Source: an uncultured Saccharophagus sp.
Lineage (GTDB): Bacteria > Pseudomonadota > Gammaproteobacteria > Pseudomonadales > Cellvibrionaceae
Reading direction: 5' to 3'
Assembly: GCA_937920545.1 (NCBI GenBank)
Contig: CAKZUG010000089.1
Coordinates: 1-38,398 of the forward strand
DNA length: 38,398 bases
A program made the translations under genes and the position numbers. Each line of letters starts with the position of its first letter. Within the stretch, counting starts at the first letter, position 1. Below, piece after piece: positions 26,299 through 33,787 of this stretch. The notes beneath the pieces were generated by a model. It searched no databases. It worked only from the letters and a program-made list of their open reading frames with translations, and was not told the origin of the DNA.

Positions 26299-27537
26299 CT
26301 ATGCGAGTATAAAGCAGCCTTTCAATAGTTCTCTTTCTTCTTTGCGGATGCCCGATTTTTTGGCAAGGCTTTCCCATTGTGAAACGGCTTTTAACAATCT
26401 TTGGTGGATGGCCTTGGCTTTACTTGCAGTAACGTGAAAATATTCTGCAACGTCAAATGCCAATTCAACCGAAAGTGCGTTGCTTACGTCATCAATATTA
26501 AGGTGTAGACCAGTGGCATATAACATAGGGTTGATATCGTAGGCGGGAGATAGTCGCCAACCAGTCGACTCCAGAATGAACCCGTGATTTCTAAGATGAT
26601 CATCACAATTAGATACCATAATATTAAACAGTATTCTGGTCCAAAGTTGTTCAAGGTCTGCCTGAGTATTCGAGCCGTTCTGTATCAGAAACTCAGCCAG
26701 TTCCAAGTAACTTGCTCCATCATCCTGACCATCAAAGTACTCTAGTTGAGTCATCGCAGAGCTGAAATGTAGCCGCTTTCCTGTTTCGGTGCGATCGAAC
26801 CTTTTTGTTAAAAAAATATGATACCTGCCAATGGCTTCAACTTTTGATTCAGCCATTTCGATGCCAGACGCAATGGCCATTTGGTATACAATGAACTCCC
26901 ACAAGCCAATATCGTAATCATCGTGACGACTAGGAAACTTAGCTAACCATAAACTGTTATCGTGATTTCTAATTGACGCTTTTGGCCTAGCTCCACCTAG
27001 TGATGAACCCGGTGAAACCAGCATATTGAGCCATTTTAGATAATCTGGATTATCTAAATCTGGAGTTTCTTCGATTTTATTGGCGGCATATTGTAGCTCG
27101 GGTAAGCTTGTTATTGCGGGCGCTGTTAGCTCATCACTATCGTCTAAAAATGGACCCGTTGGTGATGTACAAAAGCGCAGTGCTCCCATGCGAAATGAAT
27201 CGTGAACACCTAGTAAGTAATCCGTCTCGTATAGGCTTTTTGCTCTCCGTTTTTCTTGTCTAGCAACCACTGCTTCTCTGCGTTGCATTAACAATCGACC
27301 CCAACGATCAGGGCATGAGTCGAGAAATGTTTTGAAATTCTTATCGCCCTGCGCATGTTGCTCGCCAACGAATAGTTTTAAAAAAGGGTCAATCTGGCAA
27401 GCATAATCGGAAGTTAGCCATGTCTTGTCATAACTAAAGCTGAAATGTTCTTTGCCTCTAATTTCTGATGATCGTAATATGCCAACTAATATGGGGTCGG
27501 TTGGCTCAGTCCAATTAGCATAAACGTATATATCCAT
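26299..27537 (-). CDS. hipA: HipA-family toxin kinase
   Basis: This 412-residue protein has the HipA N-terminal domain (VYANWTEPTDPILVGILR) and the HipA kinase core. The Gly-rich loop SPGSSLGGARPKASI and the ATP Lys in LWLAKFPS are present. The catalytic stretch is NIMVSNCDDHLRNHGFI, and the metal-binding AYDINP stands in place of DFG. Family role: Ser/Thr kinase that phosphorylates a translation factor or tRNA synthetase and causes growth arrest or persistence when free of its antitoxin. It lies 12 nt after the hipB-like gene, forming a normal hipBA operon, and appears intact. The target cannot be read from sequence. Confidence 0.92.
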   Translation of the reverse strand: MDIYVYANWTEPTDPILVGILRSSEIRGKEHFSFSYDKTWLTSDYACQIDPFLKLFVGEQHAQGDKNFKTFLDSCPDRWGRLLMQRREAVVARQEKRRAKSLYETDYLLGVHDSFRMGALRFCTSPTGPFLDDSDELTAPAITSLPELQYAANKIEETPDLDNPDYLKWLNMLVSPGSSLGGARPKASIRNHDNSLWLAKFPSRHDDYDIGLWEFIVYQMAIASGIEMAESKVEAIGRYHIFLTKRFDRTETGKRLHFSSAMTQLEYFDGQDDGASYLELAEFLIQNGSNTQADLEQLWTRILFNIMVSNCDDHLRNHGFILESTGWRLSPAYDINPMLYATGLHLNIDDVSNALSVELAFDVAEYFHVTASKAKAIHQRLLKAVSQWESLAKKSGIRKEERELLKGCFILA

Positions 27538-27549
27538 AACGCGACACTC

Positions 27550-27864
27550 TTATTTTTTGTTCAGCAATTTAATGTCTTGCAGCTTTCTTCCCAGCTCGTC
27601 ATCAAAGGCGACGTTGGCTAGGTCTTCCAAGAGACCTAAACAGGCTAATACGTTGACATAGTGACCAAGCGAAACGGTAGGATCGCCCTTTAAGATTTTT
27701 CGTAACGTTGGTTTAGACAGCCCCGTTCTTTCATGCAGCATTTCTTGGGTAATGCCACGCCGCTTCATCGCCAGAGTTAAGTTCTCGCCTAAGATGCTTA
27801 ATACCTTTCTATGTTTTGGAAAAACGACGGCGGTACGCTTTGCTGTTGATTTGATAGTACTCAT
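27550..27864 (-). CDS. hipB: HipB-like XRE antitoxin
   Basis: A DNA-binding protein of 104 residues. The helix-turn-helix is LTLAMKRRGITQEMLHERTG with LSKPTLRKILKGDP following (about 28-63). The basic N-terminal tail (TIKSTAKRTAVVFPKHRK) and a short C-terminal helix are typical of HipB-type antitoxins, which bind HipA and repress the operon. The gene sits first in the operon, and two large matching inverted repeats lie directly upstream of its start. Confidence 0.9.
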   Translation of the reverse strand: MSTIKSTAKRTAVVFPKHRKVLSILGENLTLAMKRRGITQEMLHERTGLSKPTLRKILKGDPTVSLGHYVNVLACLGLLEDLANVAFDDELGRKLQDIKLLNKK

Positions 27865-27865
27865 A

Positions 27866-28011
27866 ATGAAACTATATTTTCTTAAATTTTCAGATAGTGA
27901 AATTATAGCTTCACTTTTAACTTTGAGTAAAGTGATTATTTAATATGGTCAAACAGGTTAAGGTGAAACTATATTTTCATTTTTTATGATATAGAGAAGT
28001 TATAGTTTCAC
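27866..28011 (-). promoter_or_regulatory. Twin HipB-type operators upstream of hipBA
   Basis: Site A pairs TGAAACTATA (27867-27876) with TATAGCTTCA (27904-27913). Site B pairs GTGAAACTATA (27963-27973) with TATAGTTTCAC (28001-28011) perfectly. Half-sites are 37-38 bp apart in both, and the sites repeat at a distance of 96-97 bp. The motif GTGAAACTATA therefore occurs four times near the hipB start, as expected for cooperative autorepression. Confidence 0.8.
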
Positions 28012-28080
28012 TTTTATGCTTTGCTTCACACTTCATGTGTTATAACACTCCACTTACCCTTGGGCTTTTGGGGTAAGGCC

Positions 28081-28130
28081 TTAATTCACGCCATTTAGCC
28101 AAATAGATTTATGGGTGTCCTCTAATTTTA
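28081..28130 (+). repeat. Left copy of 50-bp direct repeat bracketing fic (contains dispersed repeat copy 5)
   Basis: It begins TTAATTCACGCCATTTAGCC and ends ATGGGTGTCCTCTAATTTTA. All 50 bases are identical to 29678-29727, in the same orientation. The bases just outside differ on both sides. The repeat ends in a dispersed-repeat copy. Confidence 0.97.
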
Positions 28131-28154
28131 GGAATCCAGAAAAAATATAAAAAA

Positions 28155-28208
28155 TATGGATGTCCTCAAGTTTTCATACTCAAGTTTTCACTCAAGTTTT
28201 CAAGTTTT
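28155..28208 (+). repeat. Dispersed repeat copy 6 with CAAGTTTTC tandem tail
   Basis: TATGGATGTCCTCAAG is followed by four copies of CAAGTTTTC within about 45 bp. It is preceded by the A/T stretch AATATAAAAAATATGG, which also precedes copy 10 (about 33704). It lies between hipB and fic; no gene is seen from 28012 to 28315. Confidence 0.85.
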
Positions 28209-28315
28209 CGCTGTTCTGTACTCTAAAGCCATATACACGACAAAACATGCATAAAATATTAGGTTTTATGTGCACGTATGCTAGAGTACGCACAAATTAA
28301 TCTATTTTTTTGTGC

Positions 28316-29449
28316 ATGTTTATTGAGCATGCACAACAATCAGAAAAGCAGCGACAAACACCAATGACAGATATTAATGTAAACAGCTATGCATTTACCC
28401 CGTTAGCCCAACTTGGGGATATTGAAACCAAAGCGGTTTTAAAAGCGACAGCTAAAGCACATCAGGCCCTAGGAGAATTAAAGGGGCTAGCTGTTACGTT
28501 ACCAAACCAATACATACTATTAGCGACGCTATCCTTACAAGAAGCAAAAGAAAGCTCAGAAATCGAAAACATCATCACAACACAAGATGATATATACCGC
28601 AGCCATTACCCAACTCAACAATTTACCTCTAACAACGCCAAAGAGGTTCACTGCTACGCAAAGGCACTAGAAGTTGGCTACGAGACCGTTAAAAAAACGG
28701 GAATACTCACCAACAATACCATTATCGACATCCAGCGTATTATCGAAAATAACGATGCCGGGTTTAGAAGACAAGGCGGCACAAAATTAGTCAACCAGCA
28801 GACTCAGCAAGTTATTTATACTCCGCCACAAACGGCAGATGACATTATTCAATTAATGAGTGACTTAGAAGCGTTTATCAATAATGACGAACTCAGTGAC
28901 TATGACGACCTAGTTAAAATGGCACTTATTCACCATCAATTTGAAAGTATTCACCCGTTTTACGATGGCAACGGTAGAACAGGGCGTATTGTAAATATCC
29001 TATTTTTAAGTAAACAAAACTTATTAGGTGCGCCTATCTTGTATCTTTCACGTTACTTAAACAAAAATAAAGCGCAATACTACGCACTGTTACAACAAGT
29101 ACGAGAAACCCATAACTGGGAGCCTTGGTTGCTGTATATGTTAAAAGCGCTACAAATAACCAGCCAAGACACACTCGCAACCATAAAAGCAATGATGGCA
29201 TTAATGCAAAAGCATAAGCACGTTATTAAAACCCAATTGCCCAAACTGTACAGCCACGAGTTAATTAATAATTTATTTATACACCCCTATACAAAAGTAG
29301 AGTTTTTAGTTAACGAGTTAAATATACACCGCAATACAGCCAGTAAATACCTAAATCAGCTGGTTGATATTGGCATAGTAACAAAACACAAACTAGGCAA
29401 AGACAACTACTACCTAAACACCGAGCTATTTAACTTGTTTACTCATTAA
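28316..29449 (+). CDS. Fic-family AMP-transferase (self-inhibited type) with C-terminal winged helix
   Basis: About 378 residues from the ATG at 28316; an ATG at 28364 (MTDINVNSYAF) is an equally good start because neither has a clear ribosome site. The Fic motif HPFYDGNGRTGR lies at about 213-224. The inhibitory-helix motif SSEIENI lies upstream (about 83-89), the order expected for class II Fic proteins that carry their own inhibitor. The C-terminal part (YTKVEFLVNELNIHRNTASK) looks like a winged helix-turn-helix. The family transfers AMP to a target protein; the target is unknown. The gene is bracketed by a 50-bp perfect direct repeat. Confidence 0.9.
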   Translation: MFIEHAQQSEKQRQTPMTDINVNSYAFTPLAQLGDIETKAVLKATAKAHQALGELKGLAVTLPNQYILLATLSLQEAKESSEIENIITTQDDIYRSHYPTQQFTSNNAKEVHCYAKALEVGYETVKKTGILTNNTIIDIQRIIENNDAGFRRQGGTKLVNQQTQQVIYTPPQTADDIIQLMSDLEAFINNDELSDYDDLVKMALIHHQFESIHPFYDGNGRTGRIVNILFLSKQNLLGAPILYLSRYLNKNKAQYYALLQQVRETHNWEPWLLYMLKALQITSQDTLATIKAMMALMQKHKHVIKTQLPKLYSHELINNLFIHPYTKVEFLVNELNIHRNTASKYLNQLVDIGIVTKHKLGKDNYYLNTELFNLFTH

Positions 29450-29469
29450 CAAGCACTTCAGAGATAAAC

Positions 29470-29562
29470 ATGAGCACGCATAGCCTGATTAACACACGCA
29501 ACCTATTACAAGACGGTATTGTTACTTAGCACTGCACTATTATCCATCGCAGCAGGGTATTA
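29470..29562 (+). pseudogene. Gene-start remnant fused to the intact copy of the split repeat
   Basis: It starts 20 nt after fic with a frame of 19 codons (MSTHSLINTRNLLQDGIVT, stop). It matches the fragment at 22754 including the upstream CACTTC-GAG-GAT region. It runs straight into GCACTATTATCC and CAGCAGGGTATTATG, which match the DNA on the other side of rlmF. No product is expected. The 462 nt between fic and the next gene hold only this, copies 7 and 8 of the dispersed repeat, and AT-rich DNA. Confidence 0.55.
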
Positions 29563-29654
29563 TGGGCGAATACTACTGCCCTACAAAAAATCAGGCCAAG
29601 TGATAACCGACATACTGTAAAGCGCTACGCGATATGGATGCGTATTTACCCAAA

Positions 29655-29676
29655 TTTATGGCTGTCCTCAAGTTTT
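29655..29676 (+). repeat. Dispersed repeat, copy 7
   Basis: TTTATGGCTGTCCTCAAGTTTT, one base different from the core, after ACCCAAA as at copy 3. Confidence 0.9.
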
Positions 29677-29677
29677 A

Positions 29678-29727
29678 TTAATTCACGCCATTTAGCCAAA
29701 TAGATTTATGGGTGTCCTCTAATTTTA
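29678..29727 (+). repeat. Right copy of 50-bp direct repeat bracketing fic (contains dispersed repeat copy 8)
   Basis: Identical over 50 bases to 28081-28130. The pair encloses fic, dispersed copy 6 and the 29470 remnant, giving a unit of about 1.6 kb between repeat starts. Confidence 0.97.
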
Positions 29728-29911
29728 TGCTCTAATTTTACTCATTTTATGAGCAAGCATAAGGCTTGGCGTGGTAATGAATTGAAGCTTGGTGTTTGCG
29801 TAACATGGAGTTAGTAGAACTGTAATTTAGATGGAAAATTACGGTAATTAGGTTTATATTATTTGCAGTTTTATTTTTTTTATAAACCAATTCATTGCTT
29901 GAGAGGATACC

Positions 29912-31018
29912 ATGTTTGAACAACGCCTAGAACGAGCCCGCAAGGCTGCCGGGCTGTCAATGAGTGCATTAGCTAATGAAGTTGGCTTGTCCGCTAACGC
30001 AATTAAGAAGTACGAACATGGCACAACTATGCCCTCCTCGTCAAACTTGCTTAAGCTTGCCAAAGCTTTAGATGTTCGCACTGAATACTTCTTTCGACCG
30101 ACCAAAGTGAAGCTAGAGGGTGTTGAGTACCGCAAACGTGCGAGCACACCAAAGAAAGTGTTAGACAGAATCAATGGTGACGTTTTAGACCAAGCTGAAC
30201 GCTGGCAAGAGCTTTTAGAGCTATATCCAGACTCAGTGAAACCGATTTCTGAGTTTGGCCTGCCGTCTGATCTACCAAAGCACATTACTAGCTTGGAGCA
30301 AGTTGAAAACTTAGCGATTCAAATGCGCCATGCCTGGGATCTCGGCCTAAACCCGATTCACGATATGATTGATACCCTTGAAGCCAAAGGGGTGATGATC
30401 ATTACCACCGACGTGGAAACCAATAAGAAGTTTGATGGCTTAGCAGGTAAAATTGGCAGCACGCCTGTAGTGGTGATCTCTACTGCCCAAAGTGGAGACC
30501 GTCAGCGTTTCACTTTAGCTCACGAACTAGGTCACTTAGTCGTGCATGGTCGCTTGGTTGAAGATATTGACGAAGAGAAAGTTTGTAACGCCTTTGCTGG
30601 CGCATTTCTTCTACCAGCCCAAAAGCTTATTGAACACCTGGGTGAAAAACGCCGTCATATTGAACCGCGTGAATTATTTATGCTTAAGCACGAATATGGT
30701 ATTAGCATGCTGGCAGCACTGTTTCGAGCTGGCCAATGTGGAATAATTACGCCAGCGACTCAGAAAAACCTATTTATGCTATTCAGTAAAAATAGCTGGC
30801 GCACTCAAGAGCCAGGAAAAGCTTACCCTCATGAATCGACTTATCTACACAAGCAGTTGGTTTACCGTGCTTTAGGTGAGGAGTACATAGGAGAATCAAA
30901 AGCCGCTGAGTTACTTGGCATGTCTGTTTCTAGCTTTCATAAAGAGCGAAAGTTGGAGGTGCCGCTTCAAGCAAAGTTAGGCCAGGAGGCTAAAGATGCA
31001 GCAGCTTCTAATCAGTGA
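29912..31018 (+). CDS. XRE regulator fused to ImmA/IrrE metallopeptidase
   Basis: 368 residues. An N-terminal XRE helix-turn-helix (about 4-60: RLERARKAAGLSMSALANEV, GLSANAIKKYEHG) is followed by an ImmA/IrrE (COG2856) domain. Its zinc motif HELGH lies at 204-208, followed by the third-ligand region EEKVCNAFAGAFLLP. A C-terminal Lys/Glu-rich helix closes the protein. Such XRE-COG2856 proteins are often antitoxin-like regulators that may cleave a repressor or partner. GAGAGGA lies before the ATG. It overlaps the next gene by 23 bp, so the two are translationally coupled. Confidence 0.9.
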   Translation: MFEQRLERARKAAGLSMSALANEVGLSANAIKKYEHGTTMPSSSNLLKLAKALDVRTEYFFRPTKVKLEGVEYRKRASTPKKVLDRINGDVLDQAERWQELLELYPDSVKPISEFGLPSDLPKHITSLEQVENLAIQMRHAWDLGLNPIHDMIDTLEAKGVMIITTDVETNKKFDGLAGKIGSTPVVVISTAQSGDRQRFTLAHELGHLVVHGRLVEDIDEEKVCNAFAGAFLLPAQKLIEHLGEKRRHIEPRELFMLKHEYGISMLAALFRAGQCGIITPATQKNLFMLFSKNSWRTQEPGKAYPHESTYLHKQLVYRALGEEYIGESKAAELLGMSVSSFHKERKLEVPLQAKLGQEAKDAAASNQ

Positions 31019-31490
31019 TGCCAATATCCTTATTGACATGGAAGAAGGCAGCTTGTTGGAAGCAATGTTTCAATTACCCTTTAATTTCGCAACGCCAGAT
31101 ATTCTATTTTTTGAAGAGCTGGAAGAAGAACATGCTCACTTACCCGATTTAGGGTTGGCGTTAAAAGGGGTTTCTTCAGAATCAATGATGTATGCCATGC
31201 AGCTAACAGGAATCTATACCCGAGCAAGTAGAAACGATTGTTTTGCACTTGCTTTAGCTAAGCAAGAGCAGTGTCCATTGCTAACGGGAGATCTGGCGCT
31301 CAGAAAAGCAGCAGAGAAAGAAGCCGCTATTGTTAAAGGCACCATTTGGCTCGTTACGCAGTTGGTCGTTCATCAGAAAATCAATATCGAACAAGCAAAA
31401 GATGCATATAGCCAGATGAAAGCAAATGGCAGACGATTACCGTGGGCTATCGCAGAGCAAGAATTAGAAAAACAAAAGGATAATAGATGA
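30996..31490 (+). CDS. PIN-domain protein, probable toxin
   Basis: This 164-residue protein shows PIN nuclease features: DANILID with Asp8, an acidic cluster FFEELEEEH (Glu40-41), ND (Asp81) and LLTGDLALRK (Asp99). These are the usual four acidic positions of PIN ribonucleases. The C-terminal tail is basic. It starts inside the end of the XRE-ImmA/IrrE gene, at an ATG after GGAGGC, and overlaps the Mrr gene by 4 bp (ATGA). Pairing of XRE-COG2856 with a PIN protein is a known toxin-antitoxin layout; RNA cleavage here is inferred. Confidence 0.85.
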   Translation: MQQLLISDANILIDMEEGSLLEAMFQLPFNFATPDILFFEELEEEHAHLPDLGLALKGVSSESMMYAMQLTGIYTRASRNDCFALALAKQEQCPLLTGDLALRKAAEKEAAIVKGTIWLVTQLVVHQKINIEQAKDAYSQMKANGRRLPWAIAEQELEKQKDNR

Positions 31491-32404
31491 TCCCCAACTA
31501 CCAAGAGTTTATGCGCCCATTTCTTGAGATAGCTCAGGCGGCTAATGGCAACGAAGTGAAACTTCGAGATGTTATCAATCAACTCGCAAATAAGTTTGAA
31601 TTAACGGAACAAGAGCAGGAAGAAACGCTACCCAGTGGCAAACAAAGTATTTTAGACAATCGCGTAGGCTGGGCTCGAACTTATCTAACAAAAGCAGGCT
31701 TGTTAGAAGTTACTAGACGTGCCCATTTCATCATTACGGAACGAGGGAGCTCTGCCCTTAAAGACAAGCAGGCCGTTATTGATAATCAATACCTAAAGCA
31801 GTTTAATGAGTTTATTGCTTTTAAAGACCAAAAAAATGTAACAACTAAAAATGATGTTGAAGATAATAACGATGTTGACGACATAACGCCCGATGAAGCC
31901 CTTCGCTTGGCTTACAAACAAATTAATGATTCGTTAGCCCTAGACATTCTAGAACGCACCCGCAAAGTCACGCCAGCCTTTTTTGAAGACCTATTAATTG
32001 AACTTCTCATCGCTATGGGATACGGTGGAACAGGCGAAGGTGCAGCACATGCGCTAGGTAAAACAGGAGATAACGGCATTGATGGTGTTATAGATCAAGA
32101 CCCTTTAGGCGTAGATCAGATATACATACAAGCTAAACGTTATGCCCAAGGTAACAATGTGGGTGCTGGTGATATTCGTGACTTCTTTGGTGCATTAAAC
32201 CTGAAAAAAGCACAAAAAGGCATTTTTATTACAACATCTGAGTTTACATCATCAGCCATCGAGACCGCACAAAACTTAGGCACGCGCATTGTACTTATCA
32301 ATGGCAAAGAATTAGCAAAACTCATGCTGCGATATAACATTGGTAGCCGAGACGAACAGGTATTGCACCTGAAGAAAATAGATGAAGACTTCTTTGATAT
32401 ATAA
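31487..32404 (+). CDS. Mrr-type restriction endonuclease
   Basis: 305 residues. The N-terminal domain (about 5-95: YQEFMRPFLEIAQAANGNEV, then DNRVGWARTYLTKAGLLE) is an Mrr_N winged helix. An acidic linker (KNDVEDNNDVDD) leads to an Mrr catalytic domain (about 162-285). The PD-(D/E)XK elements are GIDG (Asp199) and IYIQAKRY (Gln215, Lys217), preceded by FFEDLLIELLIAMGY. Family enzymes cut methylated or foreign DNA. The start overlaps the PIN stop (ATGA), so the nuclease, PIN and XRE-ImmA/IrrE genes are one coupled operon. It is about the same length as E. coli Mrr (304). Confidence 0.9.
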   Translation: MIPNYQEFMRPFLEIAQAANGNEVKLRDVINQLANKFELTEQEQEETLPSGKQSILDNRVGWARTYLTKAGLLEVTRRAHFIITERGSSALKDKQAVIDNQYLKQFNEFIAFKDQKNVTTKNDVEDNNDVDDITPDEALRLAYKQINDSLALDILERTRKVTPAFFEDLLIELLIAMGYGGTGEGAAHALGKTGDNGIDGVIDQDPLGVDQIYIQAKRYAQGNNVGAGDIRDFFGALNLKKAQKGIFITTSEFTSSAIETAQNLGTRIVLINGKELAKLMLRYNIGSRDEQVLHLKKIDEDFFDI

Positions 32405-32414
32405 GTCGAAAAAA

Positions 32415-32434
32415 TATGGGTGTCCCCGATTTCC
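32415..32434 (+). repeat. Dispersed repeat, copy 9 (CCCCGAT variant)
   Basis: TATGGGTGTCCCCGATTTCC starts 11 nt after the Mrr stop codon. From this copy on, TCAAG is replaced by CCGAT. Confidence 0.85.
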
Positions 32435-32470
32435 TTTCTTGCGCAAATATTTTCCGAGGGTCTATTAAAA

Positions 32471-32941
32471 ATGGGAGAGCATATAAAAACATTGACGCCA
32501 ACAAAATGTATAACCGTTATTGTGTTCGCACTTTTTAGCCTATGTGCACTTCTGGCATTTGGATACTATGTATATGATGTATCTATAAGCCTAATAACAA
32601 AAAAAGAAGTGATAGAATTTAATAAAGGTGCCATGTACATGTTAGGCGTTGGGTTAGGCGCAGGGATACTCGTCATTTTTATGGTTCACGAGTTAACTGG
32701 CAAAATAATATCTAACTCATACAACAAGAAAGCCACAAGAATAGCGTTTATATCTATAGGGTTGATATTTACGTTTCCGCAATTAGCGGGCTATCTCGTT
32801 AACTCAAAAATTAGAGACATGAATTACGTTTTCTGCGAAGAAAAATCGTATCGGTGGCTACATGCACAAAACAGAGTATACGGAATCAATATTGACGCAT
32901 GCAGAAGTGTCAAAACGAATGACTTGAATTCAGGTAACTAA
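32471..32941 (+). CDS. Small membrane protein of unknown function
   Basis: About 156 residues from the ATG at 32471 (GAGGG 10 nt upstream). The upstream in-frame GTG at 32420 lies inside dispersed repeat copy 9 and is less likely. There are three membrane helices (about 14-36, 52-74, 88-107), short charged loops, and a C-terminal part outside the membrane with two Cys (VFCEEKS, IDACRS). I recognise no family with confidence. It follows the Mrr operon after a repeat copy and need not belong to it. The 180 nt after it hold three GTTGCTTTA-like repeats (about 32953-32992) and no gene. Confidence 0.65.
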   Translation: MGEHIKTLTPTKCITVIVFALFSLCALLAFGYYVYDVSISLITKKEVIEFNKGAMYMLGVGLGAGILVIFMVHELTGKIISNSYNKKATRIAFISIGLIFTFPQLAGYLVNSKIRDMNYVFCEEKSYRWLHAQNRVYGINIDACRSVKTNDLNSGN

Positions 32942-33121
32942 AATAAACACAATGTTGCTTTAGTCATGCTGCTTTAATAATGTTGCTTTAAAATAGAGCA
33001 ATTTGTAACTTTAGAACGTTTATTACATTGATCGGTCGTAAATTATTGACAAAAAATAATAATAATTAGATCATATTGTGCGAAATAAAGCGTGCAAATA
33101 TTTAGGCGAAGGAATACGCAA

Positions 33122-33655
33122 TTGTCACCCAATATCTATCATAAAAAGGCTACTGAATTAGCACCGAAATACCTCTCAAAACCATTTGAAGAGGTGCATA
33201 AAAGCTTGTCTCAATGTTTACCTTCAATTATCAAAAACCCCAATGCGCGTATTCTTGATGTAGGCGTTGGCGCTGGCCGTGATGCTAAGCGCCTTACCGC
33301 ATTAGCCACTAAAACGCATAACACAAAAAACAATAGTCAAACCCTTGCTACCAAGCCAGCCAAAGCACCATCTCAACTTAGACAAAACGCTACCCAAGGC
33401 TTAAATACAGCATGGCTAAAAGATAGGCTGCCCGCATTAAGTAACATCACCAAACAAGAAGTCAGTGCTGATTTAATATTGCTCAGCGCCGTATCGATGC
33501 ATATTCCTATGGGTGATCACGCATGTTTAATGCGTAAACACGCCAATATATACAAGCCTGGTAGTAAAATAGAGATATCTCTTCTGCACAGAAAAACCGA
33601 TGACGAATGTAAGCAACGAAAAATGCATCATGTTTATGTTGATAAGTTAACGTAA
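33122..33655 (+). CDS. Class I SAM methyltransferase, degenerate
   Basis: About 178 residues from a TTG start with AAGGA 8 nt upstream; a GTG at 33092 is also in frame. The start (ATELAPKYLSKPFEEVHKSL) and motif I (ARILDVGVGAGRDAKRL, about 44-60) are normal. The next segment, where the family has the acidic SAM-ribose strand, is replaced by a Lys/Thr/Asn/Gln-rich stretch (KTHNTKNNSQTLATKPAKAP). Homology then resumes: WLKDRLPALSNI, ADLILLSAVSMHIP, IYKPGSKIEISLLHRKTDDE. It stops early, near the end of the Rossmann fold. It is probably inactive or altered. The target is unknown. Confidence 0.75.
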   Translation: MSPNIYHKKATELAPKYLSKPFEEVHKSLSQCLPSIIKNPNARILDVGVGAGRDAKRLTALATKTHNTKNNSQTLATKPAKAPSQLRQNATQGLNTAWLKDRLPALSNITKQEVSADLILLSAVSMHIPMGDHACLMRKHANIYKPGSKIEISLLHRKTDDECKQRKMHHVYVDKLT

Positions 33656-33714
33656 TTGGCAATAGATGTAGAGAAGTTCACTCAATTAAAAACGGCAAAG
33701 AAGAATATAAAAAA

Positions 33715-33735
33715 TATGGGTGCCCCGATTTTTTA
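33715..33735 (+). repeat. Dispersed repeat, copy 10 (CCCCGAT variant)
   Basis: TATGGGTGCCCCGATTTTTTA lies between the degenerate methyltransferase and the YobI-like gene, preceded by AATATAAAAAATATGG as at copy 6. Confidence 0.85.
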
Positions 33736-33787
33736 ATAGAAAATTTATCTAAGATATCAGATATAAAAAATTATTATAAGGATAAAA

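Noticed and set aside
32953-32992. GTTGCTTTA triplet as a regulatory repeat
   Set aside because: The units are short and imperfect, and similar TTGCTTTAA strings occur at about 26052 and 37495 without a common context.
22565-33735. CRISPR array
   Set aside because: The repeats are separated by genes and irregular distances of 30 bp to several kb, not by uniform spacers, and no cas genes are present.
22565-33735. Integron cassette array with attC sites
   Set aside because: No GTTRRRY/RYYYAAC core pair with a foldable centre was found at the repeats, and there is no integron integrase in the window.
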